NCBI RefSeq assembly: GCF_032271945.1
Contig: NZ_CP130319.1
Location: 1,755,001-1,819,000 of the forward strand
DNA: 64,000 nucleotides
Origin: Paenibacillus sp. MBLB1832
GTDB taxonomy: Bacteria > Bacillota > Bacilli > Paenibacillales > NBRC-103111
Direction of reading: 5' to 3'
The notes below the pieces were generated by a model. The model worked only from the letters and a program-made list of their open reading frames with translations. It did no database searches and was not told the origin of the DNA. Positions 18,083 to 27,130 of the stretch are shown in pieces. Position 1 is the first letter of the stretch; each line of letters begins with the position of its first letter. The translations under genes were made by a program, and so were the position numbers.

Positions 18083-19109
18083 GGAGGATGTAATTGGTCA
18101 GACGGCATGTGTGCGAGGCGCTCTGGATACCATGCTTGAACAAGTGACATCAAGCAACATCGCGGAAATGAAGAAGAAAACATGGAGCAAAGTTGTATTT
18201 GCTGGGATGGGAAGTTCTCACTTTGTTTGCCATGGTGCTGTCATCCACTTAATCGAAAATGGTATTGATGCAAGAGTTCTATCAGCGAGTGAGCTTCTTC
18301 ACTATGAGATGGGGCTAATCGATGAGAACACGCTGCTCGTCCTTGTTTCCCAATCTGGGGAAAGTGCAGAAATTGTTCGGCTTATCGAACGATTGCCTTC
18401 ACATTTTAGCATCTTCGCCATAACGAATGAACCTGCAAGCACGCTTGCCATTCGTGCACAATGGAAGCTGATCTTGCATGTTGAGAGGGAGCAATCGGTC
18501 ACCACGAGAACCTATCTAGCCTCACTAGTTGCGGTGCATCTATTGGCAAGAGAGCTTAGTGATACGATGCATGAAGCCGATTTTAAAAGGGACATGCGTG
18601 AAGCATTGGTGAAAATGGATCATGTACTTCAGAACCACAGCCTTCGGCAGAAACTGAATGGGTTTATAGAAGACCCGCCTTATTTATGCTTAATCGGTCG
18701 GGGGTACTCCTTGAGCACGGTTCGAGCAGGAGCGCTGTTTATTCGGGAGGTTGCCAAATATCCGGCTTTGGATTTTGATGCAGCAGAATTTAGACACGGT
18801 CCCATGGAAATGGTAGATGGGCAATTTACGGCCATCGTCTTTGCGCCGGCAGGAGTAACCGCAGCCCTGAATCTTAAACTTGCACTCGATATTGCAGAAC
18901 GGGGTGGAAAGGCCGTATTAATTATCAACGAAATGTGTGATATCGTACACCCGAACATCCTGGTCATCCCACTGCCGCCTGTTCATGAAGTTATGTCTCC
19001 TCTCCTGGATGTCATCCCCGTCCAGTGGATTGCCAATGAATTGGCAGTACGACGTCAGCTAGAAGTCGGCGCGTTCCGATGGTCTTCCAAAGTTACAAGT
19101 AAGGAGTAA
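18069..19109 (+). CDS. SIS-domain sugar isomerase/deaminase-like protein
   Basis: A 346-residue protein with two SIS domains and no glutaminase domain, resembling the isomerase half of GlmS and the AgaS/FrlB group. Recognisable parts are FAGMGSSHF, VSQSGESAEIVRLI (phosphosugar loop) and the FDAAEFRHGPMEMVDG block. It should act on a phosphorylated amino sugar or fructosamine made by the kinase, whose gene it overlaps. The start is ATG 18069, behind AAAGGAGG inside the kinase gene. Together with GH38 and PfkB this suggests breakdown of an amino- or keto-sugar oligosaccharide, but the compound is unknown. Confidence 0.88.
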   Translation: MNRYEEDVIGQTACVRGALDTMLEQVTSSNIAEMKKKTWSKVVFAGMGSSHFVCHGAVIHLIENGIDARVLSASELLHYEMGLIDENTLLVLVSQSGESAEIVRLIERLPSHFSIFAITNEPASTLAIRAQWKLILHVEREQSVTTRTYLASLVAVHLLARELSDTMHEADFKRDMREALVKMDHVLQNHSLRQKLNGFIEDPPYLCLIGRGYSLSTVRAGALFIREVAKYPALDFDAAEFRHGPMEMVDGQFTAIVFAPAGVTAALNLKLALDIAERGGKAVLIINEMCDIVHPNILVIPLPPVHEVMSPLLDVIPVQWIANELAVRRQLEVGAFRWSSKVTSKE

Positions 19110-19150
19110 TGGAGCATTTCTAGAAAATTATGGAGATGAGGTCATTGTTT

Positions 19151-20671
19151 ATGAAAAAACGTCAATTGGCCGCAACACTTGTTGCAACTCTTGGTATGGC
19201 TACCATCGTAAGTGCTTGCTCGACAGACAAACCGGAGCAAAATCCGAGTGCAAAGCCAGACACAACACCGACGCCGATCCGTATTTTCGTTAATCAGACT
19301 GGTACAACAGCGGTCGATCCTGCGAACACTCTTTTAAAGGAAATTGAGAAAAGGACCAATACCCAACTTACCATTGACTGGATCCCGCAGAATACCTTTT
19401 CAGAAAAATCAAAGCTTATTCTTGCATCGGGCGATTTATCAGATTTGACGCTGGTGACGAACATTTTTGATTCGCAAGTCGTTCAAATGGCCGGACAGGG
19501 AGCATTTTGGGATTTGACGCCTTACATCGATAGTTATCCGAATTTTAAGGCGCTGCCGAAAGATATTTGGGACAATGCCAAGATAAAAGGTAAGAACTAC
19601 GGTATCCCGCGGCCAAGACCGCTTGACGGAAGCTGGGGATTGCAGCTTCGCAAAGATTGGCTGGATAAGTTAGGATTGAAGGTGCCGGAGACGCTTGACG
19701 ACGTTTATGCGGTTGCTAAAGCTTTTACGGAGAGGGATCCAGATGGTAATGGTAAGGGAGATACCTACGGGCTGAGTGGGAATGTAGACGCCAATGGGAT
19801 GGGATCGCTGTCTTGGGTGGAGAACACGTTCAATGGCGTTTCCGGCAACTGGAAGTTAAAGGATGGCCAGTTAACTCCAGCGGTGTTTGAACAGAGTGAG
19901 AAGAAAGCGCTGGAATGGTTAAAAAGAGCTTATGATGAAAAGATATTGATATCCGATTGGGCGACCATCAAAAATTCGCAAGCGCGTGATCAATATATGG
20001 GTAATAAAGCAGGCATTATTGGATCCGCCTTGAACCCACAATGGTTGTTCATGGATGCTATACGTAAAATTGATCCCAAAGGCGACTCGTACCCCATTCC
20101 TTACTTAATAGGTCCTGATGGGAAGTTTGCTGGGCGAGACTCGGGTAATAACGGCATGTTCGTTATTCCGAAAACCGTTCCTGAAGCGAAGATGAAAAAA
20201 ATTCTTGCGTTAATGAATCAGGGGTACAGCGAGGAAATTGCTAATATAGCAACTTACGGGTTACCCGATGTGCACTATACCGTTAAAGATGGGTTCAAAG
20301 TTGCGACAGAGCAGGCAACGAAGGATAATTTAGCGGATGTAACGAATAATCTGCCTAATATTTTTTCAGGATATGACAAGTATCAAAGGGCTTATTTTGC
20401 CGGTATCCCCAAAGAGTACTATGACCGAAACAAGAAGCTTATTGACGACCGAACTGCCATTAGTAAGCCTGATCCAGCCTATGGTTTAATTTCCCCAACG
20501 GCACTTACCTACGGACCGGATATGGATAAAAAGATTCAAGATATGAAAGTAAAGGTAATCTTAGGGAAGGAATCATTAACAGCGTGGGATGATTTTGTTG
20601 CGAAGCTGAAGTCTGATGATAACTATCAGAAGATTATTAAGGAAATGAACGAAGGTTATAAGAATAAATAA
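19151..20671 (+). CDS. Sugar ABC transporter solute-binding lipoprotein
   Basis: A 506-residue LplA-like binding lipoprotein. The signal peptide ends in the lipobox IVSAC, followed by a Thr/Pro-rich linker. It has RPRPLDGSWGLQLRKDWLDK and the EF-hand-like loop DPDGNGKGDTYG, as in AlgQ-type oligosaccharide-binding proteins. The start is ATG 19151 behind GAGGT; an in-frame ATG at 19130 is less likely. It is the third gene of the kinase-SIS operon and a terminator follows. No permease genes accompany it; it may share the permeases at 25259-27078. Confidence 0.92.
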   Translation: MKKRQLAATLVATLGMATIVSACSTDKPEQNPSAKPDTTPTPIRIFVNQTGTTAVDPANTLLKEIEKRTNTQLTIDWIPQNTFSEKSKLILASGDLSDLTLVTNIFDSQVVQMAGQGAFWDLTPYIDSYPNFKALPKDIWDNAKIKGKNYGIPRPRPLDGSWGLQLRKDWLDKLGLKVPETLDDVYAVAKAFTERDPDGNGKGDTYGLSGNVDANGMGSLSWVENTFNGVSGNWKLKDGQLTPAVFEQSEKKALEWLKRAYDEKILISDWATIKNSQARDQYMGNKAGIIGSALNPQWLFMDAIRKIDPKGDSYPIPYLIGPDGKFAGRDSGNNGMFVIPKTVPEAKMKKILALMNQGYSEEIANIATYGLPDVHYTVKDGFKVATEQATKDNLADVTNNLPNIFSGYDKYQRAYFAGIPKEYYDRNKKLIDDRTAISKPDPAYGLISPTALTYGPDMDKKIQDMKVKVILGKESLTAWDDFVAKLKSDDNYQKIIKEMNEGYKNK

Positions 20672-20678
20672 AGTAAAT

Positions 20679-20722
20679 AAGCGACATTGAGGCATAAAAT
20701 AAGGCCTTCTTGTCGCTTTTTT
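20679..20722 (+). terminator. Rho-independent terminator
   Basis: The stem AAGCGACA / TGTCGCTT, with an inner GAGGC / GCCTT pairing, is followed by a T run. It ends the kinase/SIS/binding-protein operon. Confidence 0.93.
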
Positions 20723-20729
20723 CCTGTAC

Positions 20730-20772
20730 CAAAACTCTCTAATTGCAGGAAATGGTTGCGTTGCGTTATAGT
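20730..20772 (+). promoter_or_regulatory. Promoter with AATTG-n-GAAAT box for the beta-helix gene
   Basis: A -35 TTGCAG (20743-20748), an 18-base spacer and a -10 TATAGT (20767-20772). The region starting CAAAACTCTCTAATTGCAGG matches the permease promoter at 25165-25207 base for base in spacing, with the first 24 bases differing at only two positions. The AraC regulator gene lies between the two promoters and is the likely activator. Confidence 0.75.
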
Positions 20773-20779
20773 CATGCCA

Positions 20780-20801
20780 CAGGAAAGGCAGAACTTTCCT
20801 G
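20780..20801 (+). other. 5'-end mRNA hairpin
   Basis: CAGGAAAG / CTTTCCTG form a perfect 8-bp stem that starts about 8 bases after the -10 box, so the transcript would begin with this hairpin. Such 5' stems often protect an mRNA from decay. Confidence 0.5.
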
Positions 20802-20830
20802 GTTATAGTGGAAAAGGCGAAGGAGGTATT

Positions 20831-20881
20831 GTGACAAGAAGCTGGTTCTTGGTTGACGGCATCATGTTTAACAACATGTAA
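20831..20881 (+). CDS. Possible 16-residue leader peptide
   Basis: A GTG-started frame in the leader of the beta-helix gene reads MTRSWFLVDGIMFNNM and stops at 20881. It follows a perfect AAGGAGG at a good spacing of five bases. It ends 45 bases before the next gene, and the cre-like site covers its stop. It may be a leader peptide or the ribosome site may act otherwise; I see no family. Confidence 0.35.
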   Translation: MTRSWFLVDGIMFNNM

Positions 20882-20890
20882 GCGCTTCAT
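20876..20890 (+). promoter_or_regulatory. cre-like element (imperfect)
   Basis: ATGTAAGCGCTTCAT is a dyad resembling CcpA catabolite-response elements (TG-AAGCGCTT-CA core) but is one base short of the usual spacing. It lies downstream of the promoter, where CcpA could act as a roadblock. Confidence 0.4.
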
Positions 20891-20925
20891 AAGGAGAAAT
20901 TCAATTATCGAAGGAGGCAATATTG

Positions 20926-22683
20926 ATGGTACATGGTTTTAAACGCTCCAAACGTAGTTTGGTAATTAGCTTAATCGTTTCCTTACTGATGGCGGCCTGG
21001 GTCATGCTCATTAGTGCGAAACCGGCACATGCAGCGACTCCCAAAACGTATTATGTTAATATCACAACAGGGCAGGATCGAAGTGATTATGGACTATCTA
21101 CGAGCACCCCGTTCAAGAACATTCAATATGCTGCAGACTTAACGAACCCTGGAGATACGGTTTATGTCATGAATGGAACGTATTACAAGACGAATGATCA
21201 AGATGTCTTCCATGTCACACGATCAGGGGATACCACCGGCGGATATATCAACTACCTAGCCTATCCAGGTCATCATCCGAAGCTCAATGCCATTGATGCT
21301 TGGAATCATATCGTTGTAAGCGCTTCATATATTAAAATTGATGGATTCGAAATTGAAGGTGACAATGCCAATCTCACACTTGCCGATGGCGAAGCGCGCT
21401 ATAACCATTATGTTCAGAACAAACCAACAAATACCATTGATTGGAATTATGTGCGTAAAACCCAAACCAATGGGATTAGTATTAAGCCTGGAGTGGACCT
21501 TACCACCCCACACGATATTAGGATAAGTAATAATATCGTCCATGATGTGCCTGGCGGAGGTATAAGCGCTGAGAAGTCTGATTATGTGACCGTTGAGAAT
21601 AATACAGTTTATAATAACTCGTGGTATACACTTTATGCCACAAGCGGGATCTCGTTTCTAACGCCAAAAGATGCGGATTCGAATACGACCCTCTATAAAA
21701 ACGTGATTCGTAATAATCGTGTATATAACAACAAAACATTGGTGAAATGGGAAAAAACTCAAGATTACTCAGATGGCAATGGCATCATTATTGATAGCAC
21801 ACTTAAAGCTCCAGCCTATACAGGAAAAACACTAGTGACGAATAATCTTTCCTACTTAAATGGCGGTTCCGGCATACATTCCTATCATAGTTCCAACGTT
21901 GATATAATAAATAACACGTCCTACCAGAATTCATCTCAGTTGAACTACGGAGAAATATTCGCCCAATCCTCGGATCAGGTAAATATCCTAAATAATATTT
22001 TGGTGGCTAGAACAGGTAAAAATATCAATACGAACTATAGTAATACAAACGTGACGACCAATTACAATGTGTACGATAATGGCAATCCGGTTGTTAGCGG
22101 TCCAAATGACATTTGGAGTGATCCCTTATTCGTCAACGCGGCATCTGGCGATTTCCATCTCAGTATCGGGTCCAAAGCAATCGATACTGGTGGTGCCAGC
22201 CTGACGCCAACAAACGACTTTGATTACAATCCTCGCCCAAGAGGGGCAGCGCCCGACCGAGGTGCCTATGAAAGTCAGAATCTCATTGGTAATCCTAGCT
22301 TTGAATGGGGCAGCCTGAGTGGGGGATGGACCAAAGAACAAAATAGTGCCGGTATCGCCATTCAAAATACGGGCTCATACTCCGGAACTTATAAGGCTGC
22401 CTTTAACACCACAGCGGCAACGAAGCTTTCTCAAACGGTAACAACACCATCGACAAAGACTTATACGGTTACGGCGTATGTGGTTACAAACATTGCAAGC
22501 AATGTGATCGTAGGGGCCGATGTAGCAGGAGTGAACCAGGCACAGCAAGTCGTTGCGACAGGCGGTTATAAGAAAATAACGTTCACAGTGAATGCCACAG
22601 CTGGGCAACTAATAAAGGTGTGGATTAGCGCCCCTCTAAGTGCCAGCGGCTGGGTTGGTATCGACGACGTCTCTGTTCAGTAA
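20926..22683 (+). CDS. Secreted right-handed beta-helix enzyme (PL9-like) with C-terminal CBM
   Basis: A 585-residue secreted protein. The long signal peptide ends at AHA-ATPKTYYVN. A beta-helix with a DUF1565-like start (TPFKNIQYAADLTNPGDTV) contains VKWEKTQDYSDGNGIIID, shared with the beta-helix part of the 1545-residue protein at 28828. A jelly-roll binding domain (NPSFEWGSLSGGW to DDVSVQ) closes it. The pattern recalls PL9-type pectate lyases, but I cannot fix the family. The start is ATG 20926 eight bases behind AAGGAGG; a TTG just before it is also in frame. It has its own promoter and terminator, and the shared promoter box suggests control by the AraC protein next door. Confidence 0.85.
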   Translation: MVHGFKRSKRSLVISLIVSLLMAAWVMLISAKPAHAATPKTYYVNITTGQDRSDYGLSTSTPFKNIQYAADLTNPGDTVYVMNGTYYKTNDQDVFHVTRSGDTTGGYINYLAYPGHHPKLNAIDAWNHIVVSASYIKIDGFEIEGDNANLTLADGEARYNHYVQNKPTNTIDWNYVRKTQTNGISIKPGVDLTTPHDIRISNNIVHDVPGGGISAEKSDYVTVENNTVYNNSWYTLYATSGISFLTPKDADSNTTLYKNVIRNNRVYNNKTLVKWEKTQDYSDGNGIIIDSTLKAPAYTGKTLVTNNLSYLNGGSGIHSYHSSNVDIINNTSYQNSSQLNYGEIFAQSSDQVNILNNILVARTGKNINTNYSNTNVTTNYNVYDNGNPVVSGPNDIWSDPLFVNAASGDFHLSIGSKAIDTGGASLTPTNDFDYNPRPRGAAPDRGAYESQNLIGNPSFEWGSLSGGWTKEQNSAGIAIQNTGSYSGTYKAAFNTTAATKLSQTVTTPSTKTYTVTAYVVTNIASNVIVGADVAGVNQAQQVVATGGYKKITFTVNATAGQLIKVWISAPLSASGWVGIDDVSVQ

Positions 22684-22726
22684 AAATCTTCCTTAGCGGC
22701 TGCAACAAGATCACGTTGTAAAAAAT

Positions 22727-22772
22727 AAACTGCCTAATCCCTTGCGAAAGCCTAGGGAAGGGCAGTTTTTTT
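22727..22772. terminator. Bidirectional Rho-independent terminator
   Basis: AAACTGCC / GGCAGTTT with an inner TCCCT / AGGGA stem has T runs on both strands. It serves the convergent beta-helix and AraC genes. Confidence 0.92.
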
Positions 22773-22787
22773 CAATGTATGCAATTT

Positions 22788-25049
22788 TCAGCTATGCTTT
22801 TCCCTATACTCCGTGGGTGTAATACCCACGTATTTCTTAAATACGCGATGAAACCAAGAATGCTGATACCCAACCATTTCGGCAATCTCACTGATTTTTA
22901 AATCAGTTTCAATAAGCAGCTTTTGAGACGCTTCAATTCGAACCTTTAACACATAGTCTAGGAAAGTCATGCCTGTCGCTGTTTTAAAAGCTTTACTCAA
23001 GGTAGAGATATGAATCCCGATCAAATCAGCACATGCCTCCAGGGAAATATCGGTCATATATTTCTCATCCACGAGGCGTACAATGGTTTCAACTCGTTTC
23101 GATAGGCTTTTATTATGGGATTGATCAAGCTCTTGCATGCAAGGCAGAATAATACGATGGATAAGCCATTTCAGCATGTCTGGCGATTGCCGAATTCCCA
23201 AGAGCTCTTCGAACAGGTTCTGTCCCTCATAAAAAGCATAAACGTGAAAGCCTGCCTGCAGTAAGGCGTTTTGAATATTTCCAAGCAGCTGAGCCATGGC
23301 CTGATGTAGGAAAAGCTCAACGCCATCACTGTTTTTTAACTCAGCAACAAATCTCTCTGCAAAGCGAATCGCATCTTCCTCTTGGCCCAGCCGCATAGCG
23401 TGAATCAAATCTTTCTCTATTTCAAATGGATAGAAAAAGGTGTATTCTCCTCTTGGAATGAGCTCCTCCATATCCAACAACGTATTCATATTCGTCAGAT
23501 TCCCATATTTCAACGTGCGTCTCGCTTCTTCCATCGTGTCTGGGATCAGACCGAGCTCTGTACGTAATTGACCTAGGCATAGAGTTGCTTGCAAATGAAG
23601 TGTCTGATGCAGGGCAGAACAAATATCCGCGGATAATTGCTTTAGTTCCAGTTTCAGCGTTGTTTGAACGGGATCCCTTGGTATTTTAACAAGAATCCCA
23701 ACAGATAGATCTTGAAAGTTGATGATGTGAGATTGACTGAAACGAAGCTTGGTAAGCTCATTCACAATGTTAGCCGCAGCGAAAGTGACAAGCTGCTCAT
23801 CATCAGTCTTGAACTTACCCTCAGCATTATCTAGTCCCGACAATTGCAGCACAAGGATCGCTACCTGATTATCGTCCATGTCCCACCCATAATAGGCTAA
23901 CCGATGGGCAAGTTCCTTTTCATTTAAGTAATATAATCGTCCTTGCACAAGCTGCAGCATAAAGCTTTCCATAAGTGTTGGCAGTTGTTCCTCTACTTTG
24001 GTTTGCAATAATTGCCTTTCCTCAGAGAGACCCTGCCATTCCCCGATCAATTTGGCAACAGGGCGATAAAGTCGTTTAGATGCAAACCAAGCGAGTAGAA
24101 TCGCTGCTAGTATGCCTGCTAAGCTCACGGTCAAAATTAATCTAGACATGATAACAACAGGAGCGGAAAATTGGGATACATCCGTGGCTGTCGCAAATAT
24201 CCAATGTGTGCCCAAGCGAGATATGGTTCCAAAAGAAGCGGAGTATCTCCGATTGTTATCTTTGAGTATAAAGGTTCCAAGATTCTGTTTCTCTAATCGC
24301 TGTAGAACCGTATTTTTCAAAGATGTTTCAAGGGGCGTATAGCCGCGTTTGCTAACTTGGGTTGACAAAGAATCCCCCTGGCTGTCAATAAGTAATGAAG
24401 TACCCGCATCGCCAAAATCCTTAAAATAAGTCCCTATCTTATCTGTATTTAATTGTACAATGATAGCGCCGTATTTTTCAGGAATACTGCCTGCAATACG
24501 ATGAACCAATGTGTATTTGAAGGATTGCTTAGGAGCTAGTATATCAACTTTTGTTAATTCTGGCAGGGTAGAAGTCCAATACATATCTTTCTCTCCCTGC
24601 AGAAGGTTGTGCAAGGCTTTGGATGCAACAGGATCGGAGACAGCGTTTACACCACCACTGCCAGTAATTAATTTATTCGTAGGTTCCACATATAAATAAA
24701 CCTCTGCAATCAATGGATTTGTTTCTCTCATAATGATCAGTGTTTTATACAGGTTATTGGCTAGTTCAAGTTCTTGTCCCCAATTCAATTTGTCGCGAAG
24801 CCTGGTACCGAAGATAGGATTAAAAGCCCATTGAGAAAGGGTGACTTCCAGCTGAGTGAGTTGTTCATTTACTTGTCGTGTTGCTTGATCCAGTTGAATT
24901 TCAAAGGTTCGGTTTACTTGGGTCTCGATGCGATCCACGCCAAGGATATATAAAGACATGCCAATGAAAGCGGTAGGCAGACAGGTAATAAGTAGAACTA
25001 AGACTAAGCTTTTTCTGAAAAAGGAGGAATGTTGCGCAAGTCCCTTCAA
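22788..25049 (-). CDS. Membrane-bound AraC-family sensor-regulator
   Basis: A 753-residue one-component regulator: membrane helix at about residues 12-36, extracytoplasmic sensor region to about 295, second helix (LILTVSLAGILAAILLAWFA), cytoplasmic linker, and a C-terminal AraC double helix-turn-helix (DISLEACADLIGIHISTLSK, ISEIAEMVGYQHSWFHRVFK, GITPTEYR). The start is TTG 25049 behind GGGAGGT. It diverges from the permease operon at 25259 and converges with the beta-helix gene. Promoters of both, its own promoter and that of the hydrolase at 35517 share a box, so it is the likely activator of this whole sub-cluster. Confidence 0.92.
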   Translation of the reverse strand: MKGLAQHSSFFRKSLVLVLLITCLPTAFIGMSLYILGVDRIETQVNRTFEIQLDQATRQVNEQLTQLEVTLSQWAFNPIFGTRLRDKLNWGQELELANNLYKTLIIMRETNPLIAEVYLYVEPTNKLITGSGGVNAVSDPVASKALHNLLQGEKDMYWTSTLPELTKVDILAPKQSFKYTLVHRIAGSIPEKYGAIIVQLNTDKIGTYFKDFGDAGTSLLIDSQGDSLSTQVSKRGYTPLETSLKNTVLQRLEKQNLGTFILKDNNRRYSASFGTISRLGTHWIFATATDVSQFSAPVVIMSRLILTVSLAGILAAILLAWFASKRLYRPVAKLIGEWQGLSEERQLLQTKVEEQLPTLMESFMLQLVQGRLYYLNEKELAHRLAYYGWDMDDNQVAILVLQLSGLDNAEGKFKTDDEQLVTFAAANIVNELTKLRFSQSHIINFQDLSVGILVKIPRDPVQTTLKLELKQLSADICSALHQTLHLQATLCLGQLRTELGLIPDTMEEARRTLKYGNLTNMNTLLDMEELIPRGEYTFFYPFEIEKDLIHAMRLGQEEDAIRFAERFVAELKNSDGVELFLHQAMAQLLGNIQNALLQAGFHVYAFYEGQNLFEELLGIRQSPDMLKWLIHRIILPCMQELDQSHNKSLSKRVETIVRLVDEKYMTDISLEACADLIGIHISTLSKAFKTATGMTFLDYVLKVRIEASQKLLIETDLKISEIAEMVGYQHSWFHRVFKKYVGITPTEYREKHS

Positions 25050-25093
25050 TTCGACGACCTCCCATTACATTTAAAATATGAATGACTTCATTA

Positions 25094-25135
25094 ACTATAT
25101 ACGGACTGTCCATTTCCTTCAATTGAATTCTTTTT
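25094..25135 (-). promoter_or_regulatory. AraC gene promoter with shared box
   Basis: On the minus strand: -35 TTGAAG (25117-25122), 17-base spacer, -10 TATAGT (25094-25099), preceded by AAAAAGAATTCAA. The 25 bases at 25111-25135 match those at 36511-36535, before the hydrolase gene, at 23 positions. Confidence 0.75.
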
Positions 25136-25164
25136 ACGGTATGAATTGGGTAGAAATGGCCTGT

Positions 25165-25207
25165 CAAAACTCACTAATTGCCGGAAATTACATTGTGAAG
25201 TTATAGT
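25165..25207 (+). promoter_or_regulatory. Permease operon promoter with shared box
   Basis: -35 TTGCCG (25178-25183), 18-base spacer, -10 TATAGT (25202-25207), with CAAAACTCACTAATTGCCGG upstream. It is nearly the same as 20730-20772. It lies in the gap shared with the divergent AraC gene. Confidence 0.78.
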
Positions 25208-25258
25208 TAGGTCACAAAGAGAAACCATAACAACAGATAGAATGCGAGGGAGTTGCGT

Positions 25259-26167
25259 ATGAACGCAAGATTATGGATGCTGCTGAAGCGGGATAGATAT
25301 TTGTACCTGCTGGGATTACCGGGCATAGCAGCATTACTATTATTTAAATATGTGCCAATGTGGGGAATTCTAATCGCCTTTCAGGACTATTCGCCTTTTT
25401 TAGGTTTTATGAAAAGCAAATGGGTTGGATTTGAACATTTTCAATTTTTTTTTCAAAATCCTGATTTTTTTAAATTATTTCGCAACACGCTGGCCATCAA
25501 CATCATGAGTCTTGTCTTTTTCTTCCCGGTTCCTATTATTTTATCATTAATGCTAAATGAGATTAGGCAGCTGGCTTTCAAACGCACGATTCAATCGATC
25601 GTTTACTTGCCTCATTTTCTTTCCTGGGTTATCATTTCAGGTCTTACTTTTACCTTCTTCGCTACCGGCGAGGGTTTCGTTAATAAGCTGCTGCTTACTT
25701 ATGGATTTACACCCGTAGAGTGGTTGACAACACCTTCCTTCTTCTGGGCATTTTTAACAGGACAAAGCATTTGGAAGGAAGCTGGTTGGGGGACAGTTAT
25801 ATTCCTAGCAGCAATTACAGGAGTAGACACGCAGCTATATGAAGCTGCAAAGATCGATGGGGCTACTCGCTTGCGTCAGATTTGGAATATCACGATTCCT
25901 AGTATTCGTAACGTGATTGTGATCTTATTGATTCTCAAACTCGGACATATTATGGATGTCGGATTCGAGCAAGTCTTTCTATTGCAGAACTCCGCGGTAT
26001 CCGAAGTGGCTGATGTATTCGATACCTATGTATACCGAGTGGGGATTAAGCAATCCCAGTTCAGCTATACCACAGCGGTTGGGCTGTTTAAATCCGTGAT
26101 AGGTTTTGCCCTCGTCATTATCTCAAATAAGTTATCCAAAAAATTTGGCGGCGATGGTTTCTTCTAG
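25259..26167 (+). CDS. Sugar ABC transporter permease (LplB-like)
   Basis: A 302-residue membrane subunit of a carbohydrate importer with about six membrane helices. The N-terminal LYLLGLPGIAALLLFKYVPM and the EAA loop EAAKIDGATRLRQIW are typical of LplB. The start is ATG 25259, six bases behind GAGGGAG. It is the first gene of a permease-permease-binding-protein operon and is transcribed from the promoter at 25165-25207. No ATPase gene is present, so a shared MsmX-type ATPase is likely. Confidence 0.94.
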   Translation: MNARLWMLLKRDRYLYLLGLPGIAALLLFKYVPMWGILIAFQDYSPFLGFMKSKWVGFEHFQFFFQNPDFFKLFRNTLAINIMSLVFFFPVPIILSLMLNEIRQLAFKRTIQSIVYLPHFLSWVIISGLTFTFFATGEGFVNKLLLTYGFTPVEWLTTPSFFWAFLTGQSIWKEAGWGTVIFLAAITGVDTQLYEAAKIDGATRLRQIWNITIPSIRNVIVILLILKLGHIMDVGFEQVFLLQNSAVSEVADVFDTYVYRVGIKQSQFSYTTAVGLFKSVIGFALVIISNKLSKKFGGDGFF

Positions 26168-26196
26168 ACCTCGTCCATTTGAAAGGAGTGTCAGCT

Positions 26197-27078
26197 GTGA
26201 AAGAATCAATCGGGGAGCGAATATTTGCTAAAACTAATTTTATATTGCTGCTAGTAATCGGGCTTGTTTCGCTGTTTCCCTTCTATTATGTCGTAATTGT
26301 ATCCTTTGCCCATCCAGATGAGTTTATCAGGAGCAGTTTTATCTTGTTTCCCAAAAAGTTTTCGTTAGCTGCCTACCAGTACATTTTGTCTACGGATATT
26401 TTTGTTAATTCGATCGGCGTCAGCGCCTACCTTGCCATCGTAGGGACTCTGTTAAGCTTGGTCGTATCCGCAGCGTATGCCTATATGATCTCAAGAAAAC
26501 GATTGTTCGGACGTCGATTTTTAACCATCTCACTGTTAATCACGATTTTGTTTAGTCCTGGTATTATTCCCAACTATTTATTAATTAAAGATTTGGGGCT
26601 TATTAATAGTCTATGGTCCATTATTCTTCCTGGTTTATTGAGTGGTTGGAATGTGCTGCTGCTCAAGACCTTCTTCGACAGTATACCAGATAGCTTAGAG
26701 GAATCCGCCTATATTGACGGGGCTAATGACTTGCGCATTTTCTTTCGAATTATTTTGCCGCTTTCCCTGCCAGCCATGGCCGCTTTCGGATTATTCTTTG
26801 CCGTAGGTTACTGGAACACCTTCTTCAATGCAATTCTCTATTTGACGGATTATCACAAATACCCTCTTCAAGTGCTGCTACAGGGTATGCTGCTGCAAGC
26901 GGAAACCAGTATTGCTGATCCTGGGGTAGCGGCACAGCAAGCCTCCGAACACGCGATTCCTGCCGATACAATCAAGATGGCGGCAGTCGTCATCGCAACC
27001 GTACCGATTCTAATGGTGTATCCATTCCTTCAAAGACATTTTGCCAAGGGTGTTATGCTTGGCTCCGTCAAGGGATGA
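26197..27078 (+). CDS. Sugar ABC transporter permease (LplC-like)
   Basis: A 293-residue second permease. The EAA loop reads EESAYIDGANDLRIFFRII and the C-terminus is the LplC-type GVMLGSVKG. The start is GTG 26197 behind AAAGGAG; a TTG at 26179 overlaps the ribosome site and is unlikely. It lies 29 bases after the LplB-like gene and 52 bases before the binding protein. Confidence 0.94.
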   Translation: MKESIGERIFAKTNFILLLVIGLVSLFPFYYVVIVSFAHPDEFIRSSFILFPKKFSLAAYQYILSTDIFVNSIGVSAYLAIVGTLLSLVVSAAYAYMISRKRLFGRRFLTISLLITILFSPGIIPNYLLIKDLGLINSLWSIILPGLLSGWNVLLLKTFFDSIPDSLEESAYIDGANDLRIFFRIILPLSLPAMAAFGLFFAVGYWNTFFNAILYLTDYHKYPLQVLLQGMLLQAETSIADPGVAAQQASEHAIPADTIKMAAVVIATVPILMVYPFLQRHFAKGVMLGSVKG

Positions 27079-27130
27079 TCATATAAGTTACAATTAGAAT
27101 ACTTGTAAAGACAAAGGGAGGATAAGGAAA

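Noticed and set aside
21316-21330. cre-like GTAAGCGCTTCATA inside the beta-helix gene
   Set aside because: It is within coding sequence, encodes normal helix residues, and has no promoter nearby.
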